From positions 7,698,223-7,762,222 of the forward strand of contig OZ025245.1 of the NCBI GenBank assembly GCA_964019155.1: a stretch of 64,000 bases of DNA, written 5' to 3'. The position numbers were made by a program, and so were the translations under genes. The notes under the pieces were generated by a model. The model was not told where the DNA came from, searched no databases, and was given only the letters and a program-made list of their open reading frames with translations. Positions 45,001 to 59,104 of the stretch are shown here, in pieces. The stretch comes from Osedax fenrisi. Taxonomy: Eukaryota > Annelida > Polychaeta > Sabellida > Siboglinidae. The stretch's first letter is position 1; every line of letters starts with the position of its first letter.

Positions 45001-45402
45001 ATAACATATCATTTAATTTTAATATGTATATATATATAGAGATTGATTCGTAGCAACTGAAAAATGTGTCTAAGATATATAATTATTCTTACGTGTATTT
45101 ACATAGGTACAAAAGTAAATAGGAAGGTGTAGATAGGAATGTAACCGAGTGTGTTAAGTCTTTGCGCGATGAATCATCATTGATGAATCACCTTCGATTT
45201 ATAGTATGATTATTGTAGTATACAATTCTATATATATATATTAATATTATATATCGTATACTATATATATATATATTAAATAAAATATCGCAGAATTTTC
45301 GTCGATATTGATTGTCTCATCTGAACGGTTTGTTTTGGAATTCAGATTGTCGTCGAATACCTCCGGATATATCTCCTGCGCATACACGATTGCTGGATAC
45401 GT

Positions 45403-45482
45403 TTATTGCGAGATATTAGATAATTGTTTGGTGACGAGTCTGTAGTAGGATCCCCTCATTTCTAGTAGTTCTTTATGCGTGC
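45403..45482 (-). CDS. ABCB1-like: ABCB1-like, window exon 13 (C-terminus and stop)
   Basis: Acceptor CGATAG; two bases complete Gly, then THKELLEMRGSYYRLVTKQ and LSNISQ, with TAA at 45403-45405. It matches the short last exon typical of P-glycoproteins, and the phase-1 junction after EKG joins cleanly with exon 12. Confidence 0.95.
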
Positions 45483-46824
45483 CTATCGAGTGAGAACGGC
45501 GTAAGTTCGCTTAGATTGTACGAGCTTATAATAATATCTATAATATTGTAGTGAATTACGATATAATATATATATAATTAAATAGTAATTATAAAATATA
45601 TCTATACATATAAAAGAAAGTTCGTTTAAATATTTATTTATTTATTTATTTATTTATATGCGTTCTATGTTTAAGGGTAAAGAAAACGGCTGGACGGATT
45701 TACAAAATTTAAATTGCAACTAATTCTCTAAGTCAATAGTATATATATATATATATATAAAAGTATGCATTTATACAATATTACTTAATACATTAATATA
45801 AACGGTTAAACTATATATATATATATATATATAGCCGAGCATATTTATCACACTTGTAATTAGGGTGTTCGCGCATCCGTAAAATGCTTGCTGTATCAAA
45901 GTTTTGCTGTGTGAAACTTTCTTTTCGAAAGTTTGTACATGATAAAATACAAATTTCCTATATTTTACATACGTGCAGCAACAAAAGAGTTCTATTTTTA
46001 AAACATGTTCTATTTATCTCGTGCGAAACCAGTTTTTATATCACAAGTATTTTACGGATCGTGTGTGAACACTCAAATATGATGAATAGTGTAAACCGGA
46101 CAATGGTGGGGATAACGTTTTTAACTAAGGTTGCGGTTATAACTGCCTGTGCGGCTCAGTTGGCTAAGGCGTCAGACACACAAGCAGTAGGACACGGGTA
46201 CGAGCCTCGTCCGGACCATTAATTAATTTTATAATAATAAAATATTATTTATAAATGATCTTATATAATTGTGTATAAATAAATGATCGGCTTTCGTTAA
46301 AACCATGGATGCCTTAACATGAGAGCGGATTAGAAGGGACATTAGAGCCATACCAAATAACAATAAAAATAACAATATTAATTTTCAATTGCTTGTGTTG
46401 CCTTTCCTTTACATTAAAAATTTTAAGTAAGAAATTAAATTTTGTAATGTAAATCATAGCAGCCTAATTCTACTTTATAGAACCTTACCCTAGCGATATA
46501 CACTTTAATATTGTATAGGATTGATAGTGTATTGTAGAAGTATCCTCTGGGTCAGATGTTCAGAGAAAATAAACTGTCCTAGGACAATCCTTGTCTATCT
46601 CCGTAATGTTAAATATTATGCTAAGATAAGATTAGGATAATTTTTTTTCTAATAACAACCGTCCCCTGGTATACTATAGTATATATGTGGTACTATATAG
46701 TATATAGTGTACTATAGTTGTATATTGTCGTGTTCGCTGAGAGAAATTAATTATTAATACGTTCAAACAATGTTTTAATGAATTTGGTAATATTTACATA
46801 CATACTCATGAGTAGAGAAACACG

Positions 46825-46861
<37 letters not shown>

Positions 46862-47273
46862 ACATTAACAGACATACATATGTAGGTGCTCACAAATATA
46901 CGAATACACACACTCGCTTACTTAAGACCGCATATCCACATTGCGTTCGCTTTATAATGTTATTATTGTTACTATTATTGTTACTATTATTGATATTATT
47001 TGTAACACTCCCGAATGGGTAAAATATAATGATACGAATGAATAATCGCTTACATACATAAACACCCATACGAACACCACCACACTAAATGTACTTTAAT
47101 ACACTCTTTAATAACACTTTTAAAACAATTAATTTGTATTATTATTATTTTATGTTTATTTTTATTATGTATGTCGTCATAACTTTACTATCTAATCACA
47201 CTTCTGAACAATTCATTTAAAATTTGATTTTTGTGATTAAATAAACTATATACTACTACTACTACCACTACCA

Positions 47274-47306
<33 letters not shown>

Positions 47307-50300
47307 AGCAACCTTTCTCGATGATTTGCCCCCTCTTGCCCAGTACGAGGATGACGTGGGCGTCCTTAATGGTGGACAGCCGATGAGCTATCACGATGCA
47401 TGTCCTTCCACTTTGGGCTATGTCCAATGCGTCTTGAACAACCTACACAAGCGAGATGAGAGAGTGGGGCGGGGTTAAGGTGCGGGTTATGATCAACCAA
47501 AGCGTTAATTTGTAGAAGATTGGAGATCTAATCTTGTAATAGTTATGAATATATTTAGAATATTGCAAACAAATATTTGATACATATAAGTACTATATAT
47601 AATATATATTCTAGATATATATAGTAAACTTTTCATTGTATATACTAACTATCTATATATAAATATATATACTAAACTTATATAGTAAAATTTGCATTGT
47701 ATGAAAAGTTAATATTATTACTTTCTAATAATTCCACGCATATTAAGCTAATCCCAAATTATATTCACCTTGATACGCTATCTACCGTAACCTATAGCTT
47801 GTAACATTATCATCTAGGCACTACCATAATCTTTATTAATTTGTCGATAGTGCTAAGGTATGTGTAAGACAAACCAAGTCCACATTAACGTATGTATGAA
47901 GTAATAGCTTGCGTTATGATTACTTTATATGTAAAATATATGTAAACTATATGCTGTTTAACTAAAGGAGAACAATAGAAAGGATGTAAATCTTATTTTG
48001 AAGCTCTTTAGAAGGAAAAAGATATTGAATACTTTTTGTTATTCATCTATTATATCAATATAACAACAAACTTCTAATAATTATCATTATTATTATACAC
48101 ACACACACATATATATATATTACTATGTTAGTTAATAGTATATATGAAGTTTGAACAAGTAGTATACCGTAGATATCCACCCGGTTAACACAAAGACACC
48201 ACTACCACCACAACTACAACTATCAGCACACATATATCCACAAACTGCCTGTGTGGCTCAGTGGCTAAGGCGTCAGATACACAAGCAGTAGGACACGGGT
48301 TCGACTCTCGTCCGGACCATTAATTAATTTTATAAAATGGGTCTTACAATATTATTTAGAAGTGATCTTATATAATTGTGTATAAATAAATGATCGGCTC
48401 TCGTTAAAACCATGAATGCCTTAACATGAGAGCGGCTTCGAAGGGACATTAGAGCCATATATGGTTATAAGTGAAAACTTCGTCTAAGTTCCTGGATGGA
48501 ATGAAAGGACTCCACCAAATAACAATAACTATAACAATAACACGTGTTTACCTTCTCACTCTCCGTGTCCAGAGCGCTGGTTGCTTCATCCAACAGCAGT
48601 ATCTTAGGGTTCTTGATCAGCGATCGAGCGATGGCAATACGCTGTTTCTGTCCTCCTGACATCTGGACTCCTTTGTCTCCTACGTTAGTTTGGTAACCCT
48701 GGTGGTGGGGGTGAGCGGTTGAGCATTTAGATAGGGGTAGGGGGTGTAATGGGTGTTCGTAAGTATTAGGACCCCTTTGTCTCCTATGTTAGTTTGGTAA
48801 CCCTGGTGGTGGGGGTGAGCGGTTAAAGAGAGGTGACGAGGGGTGTAATGGGTGTTCGTAAGTATTAGGACTCCTTTGCCTCCTACGTTAGTTTGGTAAC
48901 CCTGGTGGTGGGGGTGAGCGATTAAAGATAGGGGTAGGGGTGTAATGGGTGTTCGTAAGTATTAGGACATATTTGTCACAAAAGTTAGTTTGGTAACCCT
49001 GGTGTGGGGGTGAGCGATTGAGGATTTAGATAGGGGTAGGGGGTGTAATGGGTGTTCGTAAGTATTAGGACATATTTGTCACAAAAGTTAGTTTGGTAAC
49101 CCTGGTGGTGGGGGTGAGCGGTTAAAGAGAGGCGACGAGGGGTGTAGTGGTTATACGTAAGTATATAATATGTGCATATTCGCGTATAATATTCATATAT
49201 CTTATGTTCGGCGTGCATAAACCAAGGCGTTTTTTTATTAATCGTAAACCCAATGTTAATTTTGTACTAATTAGTTTTGGGTATCAATTCATGCATCTAT
49301 TTTTTTCTATCTTCATTATTTTTGTGTATTTTTTTTTTTTTTGTTTACCTAATAAACTATATATTATTATTATAAGGATATATTTGTATTCCACATTTGT
49401 ATAATAAGTTATGATTCATAACCCAATGGGATGGGGGATGAAGGGTGTGTAGGGGTTACATATCCCACATTGCATCCCTCATTTATATCGTTACACTACA
49501 GGGCAGATATTGACGGGTTATAGGGGTTGGTATAGGGGTTTGAATAATTAACGGGGCACCTTCACCTTCTTAGTTTGTATCGCTTTGTTGATAACCCTAA
49601 GGGGTTGGGGGGCTTAGAGGTTTTACATAATAATTAGGGTGGTCGACACCTATATTAATATCGTTGACCCCGTGACCTATGATGCATGCACTAGACAAGT
49701 GTAGAGTTAGGCTCGTGTCATGAGGTGTGGCTATGTATGATAAGTTACTACGTATGAAATCGTTAGCAAATATTTAAACTTTATATTTTCGTTTATAATC
49801 GACACCCGCGTGTATAGCATAGTTTGGGGCGTGTAGAATATACGCCCGATATTGTCACTATAGGTGGCGCTGGTGGTGGTGGTGGTGGGTGTATGGCTCG
49901 CTAATTATGCTTTACGTAGTAATTAAATGGAAGTTAGCGTTTTAAATATATCGATATCGCTATATCGGCTGGTGATCAATAACCGATCAGTATTAAACGA
50001 ATCTTTTAACGATTCGATATATAATAATAATATACATTATAGGGAGTGTGTTTTTTTATTTACGAATGCGAAAAACTCATCTCGTTAGGTCACTCTAGCG
50101 ATGTTAAGCGACGTCATAATGTACGGTATATCATATAGCCCGATGGAATCATCATATAGAACGTGTTCGCTACGATGTAACAATAGGTGGCGCTGCTGGT
50201 AGAACGTGTTCGCTACGATGTTGTCACTATAGGTGGCGCTACTGCTGGTGGGCGTCGGCTAACCTCCGGGAAGTTCTGTATGAAGTCGTGAGCGTTGGCC

Positions 50301-51306
50301 GCCCTCGCTGCTTTTATTACTTCGTCCATCGTTACCTAGGGGGTGTGCACGTAGGTTTAGCTCCGGTAAGTCTATGTTTGTTCTATCTACTTGTTGTGCT
50401 TATATTAATACTATTTATATATATATATATAAAGATTCCGGGTAGAACTAGATAAGCTTTGCTTTTTTTCTACCCAATAGTTCGCTATACCTTCTGAGTT
50501 ATATATAAATTACTGTTAAATGTTGTCAACTTTAGCGGTAAACTAGAGTTTATATAAAACACACAATTATATAATATAAAAATATATATATTAATATTGT
50601 TAAAAGATATTTTAAAGTTTAATTTCTATACTTCGAAAAGTGTTTCAGTATACATTTCTAAACGTCGATATTCATTAAACAAATATTATAAATTTTTTCA
50701 AATTTATCGAATCGAAAAGTACCTTTATTAAAGATAAATTTTATATTCGAAATTCGCGCCATAGAATATCGTCGTCCATATACGCTTTTTTTTACACTTT
50801 AGAGAATTGTTGTTACTATTATTCAAGTGTATAAATAAACTTTATTATTATTATTTATTATTACGCGAAAGTATAAACACGAGTATAATACAGTGTACGA
50901 GTCACAATGCTACTACTAAACCTCTCTTGAGTTATCCCCGTAAGCGATATTTTCGGCTATGGAGCAGCCGAACAGGGTGGGTTCCTGAGACACGAGTCCT
51001 ATCTGCGACCTCAGCCATAAGATGTTGTACGAGCTCAGATCTACGTTGTCAAGGTACTGCGAGAGAGGAGGAGGGAGGTGGTGTTACATTATGTTTACTT
51101 TGATTAATGTACACGTGTGTGTGTTTTTGATTAGTATATATATCTTTAATTAATATATATATATATATATATAAATACATTAATATTATAATAAATAATT
51201 TCAGTTCAAAGTAATTATGTTGTTTAATTTTTTAAATCTGTAATTTCTCAAAACTACAACTACTGTGGTAATAAAAAAAAGTGAATACTTTTATAAATAT
51301 ATAAAA

Positions 51307-51352
<46 letters not shown>

Positions 51353-53644
51353 TAGATTAATATATAATTTATTGAGTGTTACAAAAACACACAAAATTAC
51401 ATGAAATAATAACTAATAATAAGTAATAAATGATAAAAAAGAATGATGGTTTACACATGCCATAATATATAGTCGTATCGATAAGCGTACAGTTGCTATA
51501 ATTACACTTACAATTATACTAGCGCAAACTAAATAAATATAATACGGTATCACATATACGCGCGTGTAGTAAAGTAGTAACAATATTGCCGGAGAGAGGA
51601 TCGTAGAATCTCTCAAGAAGTTGAATGGTGGTAGACTTTCCGCACCCGCTGGACCCTACGAGAGCTATTTTAGACCCCGCTTCTATGTTGAAGGACAGAT
51701 CCTTCAGCACGTTCACCTAGAGTGGGCGGGCAGGAGAGGTGAATGACGTCGTCATTGCGTAATAGTTAGTGCTTAACGGGTATTATGTAATATTAATAGC
51801 ATAAGAGTTATAGCTATTAATATGAATAAATGAATGAATTATTTTTTTATATACTATAAATAATTAATACACATGGAATATGTATACAATATAATATAGT
51901 TATATAATAAGTAAAAAAGGGAACCCTTTATTGGCAAGATGCTTTCGAGAAAGGGCAAATAAAATATATAGAAATAAAAGAACAAACGCAAAAGAAATAT
52001 GATAGTAAAATAACTATAATAATTTATAATAACTATGAAAAAATTAAATTAAATAGTGAATCAAATAGTTCCAATCTCATGTGCGGTATAATATGAATAT
52101 ATCTATGGCTGTGTAAATCTATAGCTAATAGATATTATTTAATATTTATAGTAATAGCTATTATGTAATAGGTATAGCATAATAGTTATTATATAGTATA
52201 GTTATAGTACTATTTATTGTGTACTTATGTGTAATATTAATAGGGTACTATTTATTAGGTAAGAGTTATTGCATATTAGTTAATGAGTAAGAGCTATAGG
52301 GTCATAGTTATAGGGTCATAGTTAATGAGTAATAGTTATTATGTAATAGATATAGCGTCACAGTTATTGCATAATATGCAATAGAACAGCGCGGTGTGTG
52401 TTACCTGAGGTCTGTTCGGGTAATTAAACTTCACGTTCTTGAATGAAATGTCTCCTTTCAGATTGTCCTGCAATAGAGGTTGACAGTGGATAATAATGCT
52501 TATTAGTGGATGTTCTAATATCAATGGGCGATATTAGAAAAGACTCCGCTATATTTCGAGTATATAGAAGATTTGATATTTGTAGATGTTAGTAGATTTT
52601 ATTGGATTTAGTGTATCTCTATGAAGAATTACTATAATAATTAAGGTTAATAGTGAATTAATCTGGTTCAGGTTGTAACTAATTCTATTAATATTTATAA
52701 TAACATATTAATTATGATTATTTAATTTGAATTAATCTAGGTAAATCGCAATATTATATTTAGTTGAGAGATTATTTCGTCAGCTCCCTATATCCTACAT
52801 AATTAACTTATTTACAGTTGAATTCTGGTTTATTTTACTCCGAAATAAACACGATATACGAGTATCAATCATTGATCTGAAAAAAATTAATTATATTTAT
52901 TGAATTATAAAAAATTTTGAAAAAATTGCTCAATATGTAATATTATCATACCATTCAATGGTAACATAAAATTTTCCAAATACTCCTAATTGGACACTAA
53001 TTAAACCCTAATTAAACCTTATACCATCCTTACTATATTACTCGGAATAAACTTTTCATGTAACATCGCTTAATGATCACTCTAGTTATTTAAATTTTAA
53101 TATAACGATCAAACTTTGAAATATTATTGTTAAACCTAAATCTGTACAATATTTGCATATGTGTTACCATCTTATTTTTTAAATCTATAATATTTATAAT
53201 GATTTTATATATAAATAATAAATTCTATATCTATAATTTACACTGGAAATTGATCTAGAAATTCGATATTATATAATTAGATATTAATTTACGCAAACAT
53301 ATATTAGCAACTTATAAAATTTATAAACATAAATAAAAATATAATGCAAATAGAAGTATGAAATAAGTAACCTTTCCGATGTTTATATGTAAAAGATAGG
53401 GAATAAATAGGTCTAAGAAAAATATTATTTTGAACACGATCCTAAATTAATAATTTGTATAACATTCAAATCTAAAAGAAGAGCTACTTTATTTACATTA
53501 TAAATTATTATGTTGAAGATAATTAATTATATTTTAATATTGAAATACAATAAATTTCATGATAAAAAATGAAAACGAATGTTACGCCATGTAATAATAA
53601 TGATTGTAGTGTATTAACTTTCAAACACACACGCACACACACCC

Positions 53645-53679
<35 letters not shown>

Positions 53680-53939
53680 CACTAATCACTCCTTTCTTGA
53701 CTCGTTCGTCTTCCGCATCGCTGATTATCACAGGTTTACGATCCAGCAGAGCGTATACCCTCGCAGCAGCAGCTTTAGCCTGTGTTACGTGTGTGTGTAA
53801 TATTGATATATGTATATATAGATTTATAAGTTTTTTAGTTTTATTTTAAAGCCTCTTAGAAGAAATAAGAGCTAGAATTTTGTTATCATATTTATTTTAT
53901 TATAAATTATAAAAAATTTCTAATAATAGTAATTATTAT

Positions 53940-53986
<47 letters not shown>

Positions 53987-54479
53987 TGAAATAAATGGAT
54001 AACAAGTTTATAGTGGTGCTGTTATTAGCGATAAATATGGAATCGTAAAATGATCATTAATAAACGAGATGAAATAAAACGACCCAAAATCTTAAGCATG
54101 ACTAACAAAATATTCACACATACACACACACACACACATACACACATACACACACCACACCGATTACCCATTGCATCAAATACGAAAGGAGAAAATTCAG
54201 CTCCGCGATCAACAATATATGGAATAAACTACCCTCGCAACTTAGAAATAAAAATATATCAATTAATATCTTTAAAAAGAAATTAAAAAAATTTCTTATC
54301 GCCCAACATTGATGTTCGTTTATTCGTAATATTATCGTGCAAATTATATATATGTATAATATTATATATGTATACATTCGCTATTTTTATCTATATGTGA
54401 TATATATTGTTAGATCCACATTATAGAATTATAATTATTTATGATGTTCTTAAATAAATACTTCAACAACAACAACGAC

Positions 54480-54519
<40 letters not shown>

Positions 54520-56536
54520 TACACACACGCACCACACACACACATACACACATAAGTGTCGCGTACCGACCTTCCCGTAGTCAGGGGTGAAACTGCTAGT
54601 CTGTCCTACAGACATCGCTCCGAACGCTATGGCTCCGAATACCCTGTAACACGTGCGTCGATGTTATTAATGCATGAGTTAATGCATGAGTTAATGCATG
54701 AGATAATGCATGAGTTAATGCATGAGTTAATGCATGAGATAATGCATGAACGAATATATATATATATATATATCTGATTGAGATGAAGATTGACAAGATC
54801 GTCCTAGAAATTAAGCAAGTAAGTAAGCAATATATATATATATGAATTAATATATGAATGAATTAGTGAATCAGTGAATGAATGGATAGATGCATACATG
54901 AATGATTTAATTAAGAGCAGGTGAAACATATGATTATTTCACGGTGATAATAAGACAACATTTGTTACATTATACAAAATTATGATATATTCTGAAATAA
55001 ATATGAAAATGACTACATTTTAGTTATGTATTATTAAATATATTTAGATTTATAAATATATTAAGTTATACAATTATATTATAATTATAAGATGATGAGA
55101 ATGAGACCTAGAAAGTACTGATTTTAAAATAATTTTAATATAATAATATTTCCAGTAATTTGTTAGTAATTTGCAGTTACTAAGTTTTATTTTTAGGTCA
55201 TACCTATTATATATGAAGAGATAATTAGTATGATTAAGTTCTGAAAGTTATATATAAACATATTAAGTAGATAAAAAGTTATGGACTTTCAAAGATTAAG
55301 TTTTTAAAAAAAAATAGCAGTAATATCAGTTTTAAAAAAAAAATTATAAATATTATACTATAATTTTAATGTATAATACGCTTGTATTTATAAATGCTTA
55401 TTTTATAGTAACTTGTATACATCAAGCCATATATCCTTTTAAAGATAATATAATTTTATATAATATCATTTTTAATAAAAATATATTTAATTCAAATGTC
55501 ATATATTTCGCCTGACTATAATATATTAAAGAATCAAATTCAATCATAAAAAAAAATGATAAATTATTTCAAAGGCCTCACATGGCCTTAATACATCAAT
55601 GAACTCATGACCCTTAATGAATAGATACATGCATGAATATGATTATATTTTAATATGCATTCAAATATGAACATAAACAACTCGAAAGTGCATGTAAACA
55701 AAACATATAAACATAGTATATAAATAAATACTTGTGAATTAACGTAAAATAACGAAGTAATAATAATAATAAGTTATAAGGTACCATCAATATCAGACTA
55801 AGAATGGAACACTTAACTAATAACATGATCTGAAAAACTGTGTGGATAGAGGAAGGTAGAAGATTATAATGGTACCCTAAAGTAGGGCCTATATATTTAA
55901 GTTCGTTCTTTAAGAAAGTATTATGTCATCGATATAATTAAATACACTACTATTATGTTATACTATTACATAATAAGTATACAAGCTAATTTATGAGCTA
56001 TTATAGGGCCTAGAATGTAGGCGAGTGATGGTAAGTAATCTATTAAGGCATAATTAGATTATAATATACATCAGACTGGCGAACTATCACGTTGTATATG
56101 TATTGATGTGATGGCAATGCAATAGATAGTATAAGTAGATAATGAAAAACTTAGTTATTAACTACTTCGAGTTCTTAAGTATTAGTATAAGTCTATTACT
56201 ACTAGTATGACAACATCTTCTATTGCTACCAGTATGCTTACAGCTATTGTTACTGACTTGAAGAGATCGCTGAACTGAAGTCCGTCGTTCTCCATCAGCC
56301 AGCCTCCGAAGTAGAATCCCACCGAGTAGATGAGGTACATGATCGCCTGCGAGAAGCTGAACGCTAGTCCGACCACGTGGGCTTTACGTAGCGATTTACT
56401 GTGGGGGGGGGTGGGGTTGGGGTGAGAGGGGTGGACGGGGGGCGGGGTTGTTACGGGGAAGGGGATAGAGGAGGAGGAGGGGCGAGGAAAGGATGATGGG
56501 AGAGTTATTATAGATATTATATACGTACTGGTTGTA

Positions 56537-56573
<37 letters not shown>

Positions 56574-57240
56574 TTCACTGGTTCTTCAGTGTAACACTTA
56601 GTATAATATTAATAAAATTTAAAAAGGTCTGGACATCTTATAATAATATTTATTGGACGTTACAATTTACATGTGATTTGTTATCACAAATTGACCATTT
56701 TCATTTATAATAATTAATATCGTTGTTCCAATCGAATAAATGATAATTTGCAGACTATAATTTATATACCCTGATAATAATAATTAAAATAACTGTAAAA
56801 CGGAAATCATGAGTATTTTAAATAATGTGTTGACAGTATTCATGAATGCGCAAGCATGTAGCCAATTAATTCTCTGGTATATTAGTTACATTTACTAATA
56901 ATACGACCATTACAAGTATTATGGTATTATATAATGGTCATATAATATTTAAAATATATTTATATTTATAATAAATATATATATTATTATTTAGTAGTAT
57001 TATTATTTAGTAGCTATATATAGAATAATCATTAAGTAATATTGATAATAACGATGACAGCATACAATCAATGTAATGTTGACTTTCTTTACACATAACA
57101 ATATATTAGCGCCCAATTGTGAACATTCTCCTACTACTATAGCACATAGTATTTAAAATACACCCCGGTTTTTCTCCTTTATCAAAATAACATCAAATAT
57201 ATAACTACACACTACTTCTTATCTATTGTAAGTTTATAGA

Positions 57241-57307
<67 letters not shown>

Positions 57308-57806
57308 TATATATTATATATATTATATATATTTAATATATATATTATATATTATATATATTTAATATATATATTATATATATATATATATAATTATATA
57401 TAATCATAAAGTATCTTCACAACAGTCCTACTGAAAACACATGTATTTAAAATTATGTGAGTTGTTTTCATAGAGCTTGAGAGAAAATTTCTCTCTAGCT
57501 CTATGGTTATTTTATAGTGTGGGAGTTGAACACACACGCACACGCACACACACCCAATCACACACATACACACACATACACATACACACACACTCAATCA
57601 TACACACACACACACATACACACACACACACCAAATCATACACACACACACACACACGACTACGTTGAGATACATTGAGGTAATAGTGTGGTTGTATTAC
57701 ATCCATGTTGTATTCGTGTTATCTCTACACTTCTATCGTCGTAGTACAATACATGTATTGTGATAAGTATGTATACTAATATATATATTAATATATATAT
57801 ATATAA

Positions 57807-57850
<44 letters not shown>

Positions 57851-58168
57851 CGTATTATATAAATATTAGCGTATTTTATATTATCCATTTTTCGCCTATG
57901 AATTGTAAAACATATAGGCGAAAGATGTTTAATACGGCCAGTTGTAGATAATGTTCTATAACTTTATAAATATAAGTCCTAATTCGATACCTGTTTTAAT
58001 ATAGATACATACTATAGATACATACTATTGTATTTAATAGTACAGTCGAATCATTTTATTATTTTAGGTTGTCTAATCGAAATTATTAGGGTGGCCGCAT
58101 TACCCATCTCTCCACTATGTATACATATAGGTATACCTATACTATAGTATACATATATGTATACATGT

Positions 58169-58240
<72 letters not shown>

Positions 58241-58738
58241 TACCTGTGTATATAATGTATATAGCTATATATATATAGCTGCACTAACAGTATATGCAAT
58301 AATACTATATGCAATAACAGACTATGCGCGTTAATTCATAATGCAGTTATAGCTTTATATATAAATGTGTATATACTATATACGTATATATATATACCAA
58401 ATAAACTAGAGAGCATATATTCTCTATATATATATGCACTTCGCACAAATATATACTATAGTATATATATACACTTTATACAACGTATACTATACACTAG
58501 AGAACGTGACTATAGGTTTGCTTTCGGACACACGGGTCATTTCGTTACGGTCACGGTTCAGGAAAATGGCAATACGGCCAAATAAGCTGACCACTACACT
58601 GACCGCTGAGGGGTGATTCATCATCTACTATCACTGCGATCATCCGGGCAAACGTTAGCGTGGTCAATAAGGTGACTCATACACTGAAGTGGATGAGTCA
58701 CCTTAACCTGAGTTACCGTGATAACGTATTGCCGTGTA

Positions 58739-58805
<67 letters not shown>

Positions 58806-59055
58806 ATATATAGATATCTATAGGTATGCGGTAAATAAGGGTATGTAATGTATTCTGTAATGCTTTAATGTACACCAATTATAAATAACCACTACGATCA
58901 TCCGGTCATATATAGTATACATTGTGTACATTGTGTACATTGTGTACATTGTGTACGTTAACGTGGTCACTGCAGTGGACATTGTTCAATATACTTAGCG
59001 TGACTCATACACCGATAATGTATTAATACATATATTCGGTAAATATATGTATATA

Positions 59056-59104
<49 letters not shown>

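Larger units (their letters stand above)
45483..47312 (-). other. Intron between exons 12 and 13
   Basis: About 1.8 kb. It holds (ATTT)n at 45632-45657, (TA)n runs, MITE copy 2 with an inserted SINE (46128-46485), a cluster of TATAGTA palindromes (46672-46725), (AC)n at 46829-46858 and (CTA)n/(CCA)n at 47250-47306 next to the exon 12 donor. Confidence 0.85.

Noticed and set aside
46141..46220. tRNA gene at the head of SINE copy 1 (and likewise at 48243-48320).
   Set aside because: The acceptor stem does not pair, and the same sequence continues into a shared SINE body in two places. These are tRNA-derived SINE heads.
45884..46222. A 112-codon plus-strand frame.
   Set aside because: It runs from AT-rich intron into the SINE head and ends there. 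No family, and it is antisense to a well-supported gene.
48985..49218. Minus-strand frame containing GYQTN before CDKYVLILTNTHYTP, as an alternative exon.
   Set aside because: It is a decoy copy of the exon 11 start in the tandem array; it does not lead to the signature motif in frame.
54556..54777. Frame with MHELMHEI repeats.
   Set aside because: It translates the 12-bp tandem repeat antisense to exon 5 of the transporter.
57477..57706. His/Thr-rich and Cys/Val-rich frames on both strands.
   Set aside because: They are translations of (CA)n and (GT)n repeats.
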